Positions 6,570 to 9,933 of a stretch of 9,933 nucleotides of DNA are shown here, piece after piece. How positions within the stretch are numbered: position 1 is the stretch's first letter; each line of letters starts with the position of its first letter. Under the pieces are notes generated by a model. That model was not told the DNA's origin and did no database searches. It saw nothing but the letters and a program-made list of their open reading frames with translations. This DNA is from JBAXEO01 sp964541375 (GTDB taxonomy: Bacteria; Actinomycetota; Coriobacteriia; Anaerosomatales; JAAXUF01), in NCBI GenBank assembly GCA_964541375.1, contig CAZIPT010000083.1, positions 1 to 9,933 on the forward strand, in the 5' to 3' direction. The translations under genes were made by a program, and so were the position numbers.

Positions 6570-7723
6570 CACACATCACCGCCCTTCTTCTCGGCTGGCT
6601 TGTCGGCATCGAGCCCGGCCTCTTTCCGAGTCACAGCTTCGTGCTCCTGAGGCGCCCCTTTGCCGAGACGCCCGGTTGCGACCTGGCCGACAAAGTGCGC
6701 GCCGAGGCCGACGGCAGTGACTCCGGCGAGCCCCAGGCCGATGGTCTGCGCGCTGACGCCGGCGACTGCGGGGATTGGGACGTTGGGAACGGGGGAGTTG
6801 AACGGCGTGAGGGTGTTCCAGAAGTTGTCTTCGGCGCAGCCCGTGCATGGCCCGGCGTTCACGCACCAGGAGACGCGACCATTCCACTTGTTGGTCGGAC
6901 AGGGCGCATAGGTGACAGGGCCCTTACAGCCAACCTTGAAGAGGCACCAGCGCTTCAGCGACCCCTCGTCGCCGAAGACCTCCACGAACTCGCTGGCGTC
7001 GAAGTGAGCGCGGCGTTCGCACTGATCGTGGATCAGGCTGCCATAGAGGAAGACCGGGCGGCCCTGGCTGTCGAGCTCGGGCAGCTTTCCCATCACGATG
7101 ATGTAGACCAGCGTCGCGACGAGATCCTCGCCGTGGCCGGGGCAACGCGGAAGGTTGATGACTGCGGCGTCCGGAATACCTCCGGGCCCGCGCAGCCAAG
7201 CGCGAACGCCCATAGCGCCGGTCGGGTTGGGATCGTGGGCCTGGACGTTGCCGAAGCAAGCGCACGAGCCGATTGCGATGACTCCCTTGGCCTTGGCGTA
7301 GTTCTCCTTGAGGATGTCCTGAGCGGACTTCCCATCGACCGAGAACGCCTCCGGCATCTTGTCTGGGACGGAGCCCTCAATCACCCAGTACGAGCCCTCC
7401 GTCATGGCTTTCGCGAAGTTCTCGTTGGCTTGTTTGCCGGCGGCCGCCATCGCGGCCTCATCGTAGGCGAGCGAGACCTGCTGGAGGATGAGCTGGGCCG
7501 GCGTCGGGGCGGTACTCTGGAGCAGAGCGACAGTACAGCCCAGGCACTCTTGGAAGTCCGACCACACCAGCAGTGGCAACTTGACCATCTGCTCGATCGC
7601 CTCGGCAACCGCTGGCACGCCCGCTTGGCCCAGGCCAAGCATCGCCGCCAAAGTGCCGCAGTACCCTAAGAACTCCCTGCGGCTCAATCCGCTCACGGGA
7701 CTCGAGCTCGACATTCGCAGCAT
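6569..7723 (-). CDS. [NiFe(Se)]-hydrogenase small subunit, Tat-exported
   Basis: This 384-residue electron-transfer subunit is exported folded with the large subunit. ATG at 7723 is chosen because GGGAGG (7736-7731) sits seven bases upstream; the frame stays open further but would run into the divergent gene. The Tat signal is SRREFLG (14-20), followed by a hydrophobic stretch to about residue 40. Iron-sulfur ligands can be assigned by pattern. Proximal: C60 and C63 (ECLGC), C154 (GSC), C194 (RCPG). Distal: H232 and C235 (HDQC), C260, C266 (GCKGP). Medial: C275, C287, C293, C296. C287 sits where standard enzymes carry proline, so the medial cluster is probably 4Fe-4S. Glycine at 62, and asparagine at 159 where O2-tolerant enzymes have a second supernumerary cysteine, argue against an O2-tolerant proximal cluster. 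A weakly hydrophobic C-terminal segment (321-345) may be a membrane anchor. The stop overlaps the large-subunit start. Confidence 0.93.
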   Translation of the reverse strand: MLRMSSSSPVSGLSRREFLGYCGTLAAMLGLGQAGVPAVAEAIEQMVKLPLLVWSDFQECLGCTVALLQSTAPTPAQLILQQVSLAYDEAAMAAAGKQANENFAKAMTEGSYWVIEGSVPDKMPEAFSVDGKSAQDILKENYAKAKGVIAIGSCACFGNVQAHDPNPTGAMGVRAWLRGPGGIPDAAVINLPRCPGHGEDLVATLVYIIVMGKLPELDSQGRPVFLYGSLIHDQCERRAHFDASEFVEVFGDEGSLKRWCLFKVGCKGPVTYAPCPTNKWNGRVSWCVNAGPCTGCAEDNFWNTLTPFNSPVPNVPIPAVAGVSAQTIGLGLAGVTAVGLGAHFVGQVATGRLGKGAPQEHEAVTRKEAGLDADKPAEKKGGDV

Positions 7724-7730
7724 CCCTGTG

Positions 7731-7736
7731 CCTCCC
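7731..7736 (-). promoter_or_regulatory. Ribosome binding site deciding the small-subunit start
   Basis: GGGAGG on the minus strand, seven bases before ATG 7723-7721. It sets the start just ahead of the Tat signal. A second ATG three codons later would have a spacing of 16 bases and is less likely. Confidence 0.7.
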
Positions 7737-7900
7737 GCCCCTCGGCAAAACGGCAGCGGCCTGAACAATCCGGGCCCCCTCACGTAGCCTGTACCCTCGC
7801 GCGGATTCTGTAACACCCTTCGTACCGATTGGTGGTTTCGGGCGTCTTCGCAGCTGGCGCCTGTGATAGCGTGGGTATCCACGGCACTGAAGCGCTCAAC

Positions 7901-7906
7901 GGGGGA
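7901..7906 (+). promoter_or_regulatory. Ribosome binding site deciding the threonine aldolase-like start
   Basis: GGGGGA lies eight bases before ATG 7915-7917. The earlier in-frame ATG at 7906 directly abuts this purine run and would have no properly spaced ribosome binding site, so the later start is preferred. Confidence 0.6.
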
Positions 7907-7914
7907 TGATCGGC

Positions 7915-8940
7915 ATGGAGACTTGGCGCGGGTTCGGAAGTGACAATCACGCCGGTGTGCACCCGGAGGTGCTCTCGGCCATCGCCGAGGCGAACGTCGG
8001 GCACGCGCATGCCTATGGCGACGACCCCTGGACCGCGCGCGCGATCCAAGCCGTGCGTGCCAGTGTCGGTGACGAGGCGCAGGTGGCATTCGTCTTCAAC
8101 GGCACGGGTGCGAACGTGGTGGGACTTGCGGCCGTCTGCCGGCCTTGGGAGAGCGTCATCTGTGCCGAGAGCGCGCATATCATGACCGACGAATGTGCCG
8201 CGCCGGAGCACATAGCCAACGTGAAGCTGATTCCTCTCCCTACGCCAGACGGCAAGCTCACGCCGCAGCTGGTCCAGCCGGCGCTGACGGGTTTCGGCTT
8301 CGAGCACCACGGGCAGCCCAAGGTCATTTCGGTGTCGAACGTCACCGAGCTCGGGACGGTCTACTCGGCGCGTGAGCTGCGGGCGCTTGCCGATCTCGCG
8401 CACTCTAAGGGCATGCTTCTGCATGTCGACGGAGCGCGGATCGCGAACGCTGCGGCCGGCGCAGGGGCGCCACTCTCGGCGCTGACCGAGAGCTGCGGAG
8501 TCGACGTGTTGTCGCTGGGAGGCACCAAGAACGGCATGCTGTCGGGCGAAGCGGTCGTGCTCTTCGGCTCGGCTCGAACCGACGACCTGGCCTACGTTCG
8601 CAAGCAGTCCGGTCAGCTTCCAAGCAAGATGCGCTTCATCGCGGCCCAGTTCGTCGCGATGTACGAGGGCGATCTGTGGCGCCGCGCGGCGACGAACGCG
8701 AACCTCATGGCCCGAAGGCTCGCGGAGGGTGCGCAGTCCAAGGGCGTCGAGATAGCGTTCCCGGTGCAGGCCAACGAGGTCTTCGCCCTGCTGCCCGACG
8801 ACTCGATCGCCGATCTCCAGGAACAGTTCCACTTCTATGCCTGGGAAGAAGGACTTGCCGAGGGGCGCTCGCTGGTGCGCTGGGTGACAAGCTGGGACAC
8901 GACATCAGTCGAGGTCGACGAGCTCGTGCGCGCGCTCTAG
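7915..8940 (+). CDS. Threonine aldolase-like PLP-dependent lyase
   Basis: This 341-residue cytoplasmic fold-type I PLP enzyme of the beta-eliminating lyase/threonine aldolase family probably cleaves L-threonine or L-allo-threonine to glycine and acetaldehyde. The PLP lysine is K205 in SLGGTKNGM. D172 and R175 in HVDGARIANA hold the cofactor. H88 in ESAHI is the histidine expected to stack on the PLP ring. The N-terminal SDNHAGVHP (9-17) and AYGDDPWT (33-40) match the SDN(T)xGxHP and YGDDPT landmarks of the family. Length is normal (family about 335-350). It is transcribed away from the hydrogenase operon and nothing suggests a shared function. It ends 14 bases before the stop of the convergent gene. 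Stereospecificity cannot be read from the sequence. Confidence 0.9.
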   Translation: METWRGFGSDNHAGVHPEVLSAIAEANVGHAHAYGDDPWTARAIQAVRASVGDEAQVAFVFNGTGANVVGLAAVCRPWESVICAESAHIMTDECAAPEHIANVKLIPLPTPDGKLTPQLVQPALTGFGFEHHGQPKVISVSNVTELGTVYSARELRALADLAHSKGMLLHVDGARIANAAAGAGAPLSALTESCGVDVLSLGGTKNGMLSGEAVVLFGSARTDDLAYVRKQSGQLPSKMRFIAAQFVAMYEGDLWRRAATNANLMARRLAEGAQSKGVEIAFPVQANEVFALLPDDSIADLQEQFHFYAWEEGLAEGRSLVRWVTSWDTTSVEVDELVRAL

Positions 8941-8954
8941 TACTCGCCGAGAAG

Positions 8955-9933
8955 CTACCTCGTGCTCGCCGAGACCTGCCAGATCGAGCCGCTCGTGTAG
9001 TCGGTGAAGTAGAGTTCGCGCGCGTCGTCCTGGCCGAAGCTCGAGATCATGGCTGGAGTTTGGAGCAGTCGCGCTCGCTGCGGCCGTCGCAGCAGCTTCC
9101 CTGAAGGGGAGGTGCGCCTCACCCCTCCGATCCAACCGTTTATGAAGTCGGCGTAGAGGTAAGTTCCCCGCAAGGCGGGGTAGGCGCTTCCTCGGTATAC
9201 ATAGCCGCCGGTCACCGACTCCCCGACCGGATGCCGGTACTCGGCGATCGGGAACGAGTAGCCCCGCTTGGACAGGCGCCGAGGCTTCGTGCGATACCGG
9301 TGGTTGCCTTCCCACTGGTTCCAGCCCCAGTTCTGACCGCTGCGTCCGGCGCGGGCGAAATCAATCTCTTCCCATGCGTCCTGACCGACATCGCCGATCC
9401 ACAGGTCGCCGGTCTGAGCGTCAAAGGAGTATCGCCAGGGGTTGCGCAGGCCCACTGACCAGATTTCCTTTCGGTAGCCGCGCTTGCGATAGAAGGGATT
9501 GCTCCTGGGAATCCGGTACGTGCCCGCGAACGGCGCGGCGCCCGCTCGGTCGCCCGTGTCGATCCGGAGCATCTTGCCCAGCAGCGAGGCGCGATTCTGC
9601 GCTCGTCGACCAGGATCACCTGCGTTTCCGCCGTCGCCCAGACCGATGTAGAGGTAGCCGTCGGGGCCGAACTGAAGGTTGCCGCCGTTGTGGTTGGGAT
9701 ACGGCTGACGGACGTAGAGAATCGTCTGAGGCGCTCCGAACACGGGCGCGTCCGATGCCGGATCGAGCGCCGTGTAGCGCGCAACTACGGTGTTGCCGGC
9801 CGTGTCAGTGTAGTTGACGTAGAGTCGCCCGTTGGATGCGTATCCAGGCGAAAACGCCAAGCCGAGAAGCCCACGCTCGCCGAACATCGCGGTCAGACCA
9901 CTCAGGTCAAGATAGGGCGCCGTCTGCAGCACG
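8955..9933 (-). CDS. PQQ-dependent glucose/sorbosone dehydrogenase-family protein (N-terminus outside window)
   Basis: The last 325 residues of a soluble quinoprotein aldose dehydrogenase-like beta-propeller (GSDH/YliI family), which would oxidise sugars or other alcohols outside the cytoplasm. The frame is still open at the right edge; roughly the first 60-100 residues, including any signal peptide, are missing. Landmarks numbered from the edge: GERGLLGLAFSP (18-29), NHNGGNLQFGPDGYLYIGLGDGG (80-102) with H81 as the probable catalytic base, GLRNPWRYSFD (161-171) with the R163/N164 pair matching PQQ contacts, GDVGQDAWEEID (180-191), and TGGYVYRG (241-248). It ends with TAG at 8957-8955, convergent with the aldolase-like gene. 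Whether PQQ is really bound cannot be told; many members of this family have no tested activity. Confidence 0.9.
   Translation of the reverse strand, partial: VLQTAPYLDLSGLTAMFGERGLLGLAFSPGYASNGRLYVNYTDTAGNTVVARYTALDPASDAPVFGAPQTILYVRQPYPNHNGGNLQFGPDGYLYIGLGDGGNAGDPGRRAQNRASLLGKMLRIDTGDRAGAAPFAGTYRIPRSNPFYRKRGYRKEIWSVGLRNPWRYSFDAQTGDLWIGDVGQDAWEEIDFARAGRSGQNWGWNQWEGNHRYRTKPRRLSKRGYSFPIAEYRHPVGESVTGGYVYRGSAYPALRGTYLYADFINGWIGGVRRTSPSGKLLRRPQRARLLQTPAMISSFGQDDARELYFTDYTSGSIWQVSASTR

Larger units (their letters stand above)
7724..7914. promoter_or_regulatory. Divergent intergenic region between hydrogenase operon and threonine aldolase-like gene
   Basis: This 191-base gap must hold the promoters of both directions. 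No clear -35/-10 pair and no sigma-54 -24/-12 element (GG/GC spaced) could be recognised by eye on either strand. On the + strand the bases around 7863-7869 (TGTGATAG) resemble an extended -10 but lack a good -35. A short dyad, CGTGG (7870-7874) and CCACG (7879-7883) with a four-base centre, lies in the leader of the + strand gene. GGGGGA (7901-7906) is that gene's likely ribosome binding site. Confidence 0.4.

Noticed and set aside
5181..6650. Long open frame on the + strand opposite the large subunit (489 residues)
   Set aside because: It is a frame shadow typical of GC-rich DNA, with no recognisable domain, and lies entirely opposite a strongly conserved gene.
6641..7669. Long open frame on the + strand opposite the small subunit
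   Set aside because: Same reason: antisense shadow of a conserved gene, no family features.
6569..8089. Upstream extension of the small subunit into the divergent gene
   Set aside because: The Tat signal must be near the N-terminus, and a good ribosome binding site precedes ATG 7723; the upstream part is arginine-rich shadow sequence.
7780..8832. Long open frame on the - strand opposite the threonine aldolase-like gene
   Set aside because: Composition rich in Arg and His, no motifs; the opposite strand carries a complete PLP enzyme.
8943..8973. Nine-base direct repeat CTCGCCGAG at the convergent gene ends
   Set aside because: Two short copies of a very common GC-rich word; no hairpin and no sign of a mobile element.

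Overview
The window is GC-rich and densely coded. Codon use and gene content suggest an anaerobic or facultatively hydrogen-oxidising actinobacterium-like organism, possibly a deep-branching lineage. That placement is inference, since no rRNA or other phylogenetic marker is present. There are eight genes, two of them cut by the window edges, and no intergenic gap over 300 bases.

Left block (1-3728, + strand): the end of a LolD/MacB-type ABC transporter ATPase, then an 800-residue FtsX/MacB-type permease with two permease modules, then a PLP-dependent enzyme of the ACC deaminase/D-cysteine desulfhydrase family. The three are closely spaced and probably co-transcribed.

Central block (3747-7723, - strand): a four-gene uptake hydrogenase operon in the order small subunit (Tat signal), large subunit, b-type cytochrome, maturation endopeptidase. 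The gene ends overlap or nearly touch. The main discovery is in the large subunit. A conventional reading stops at a TGA (4997-4995) exactly where the third Ni-binding cysteine belongs. Reading through it restores the missing C-terminal motif D-P-U-x-x-C-x-x-H plus a 15-residue maturation tail, ending at TAG 4931-4929. A stem-loop that fits the bacterial SECIS pattern lies just downstream of the TGA. The enzyme is therefore best read as a selenocysteine-containing [NiFeSe] hydrogenase, with the gene running about 66 bases past the apparent stop. The real stop is embedded in the Shine-Dalgarno sequence of the cytochrome gene, which may tie expression of the last two genes to selenocysteine insertion.

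Working model for the operon: the heterodimer is exported by Tat, oxidises H2 outside the membrane, and passes electrons through three Fe-S clusters to the di-haem cytochrome b and the quinone pool. The protease trims the large-subunit tail after nickel insertion.

Right block (7915-9933): a divergent + strand threonine aldolase-like PLP enzyme, sharing a 191-base intergenic region with the hydrogenase operon. It is followed by a convergent - strand PQQ-type glucose/sorbosone dehydrogenase whose N-terminus lies outside the window.
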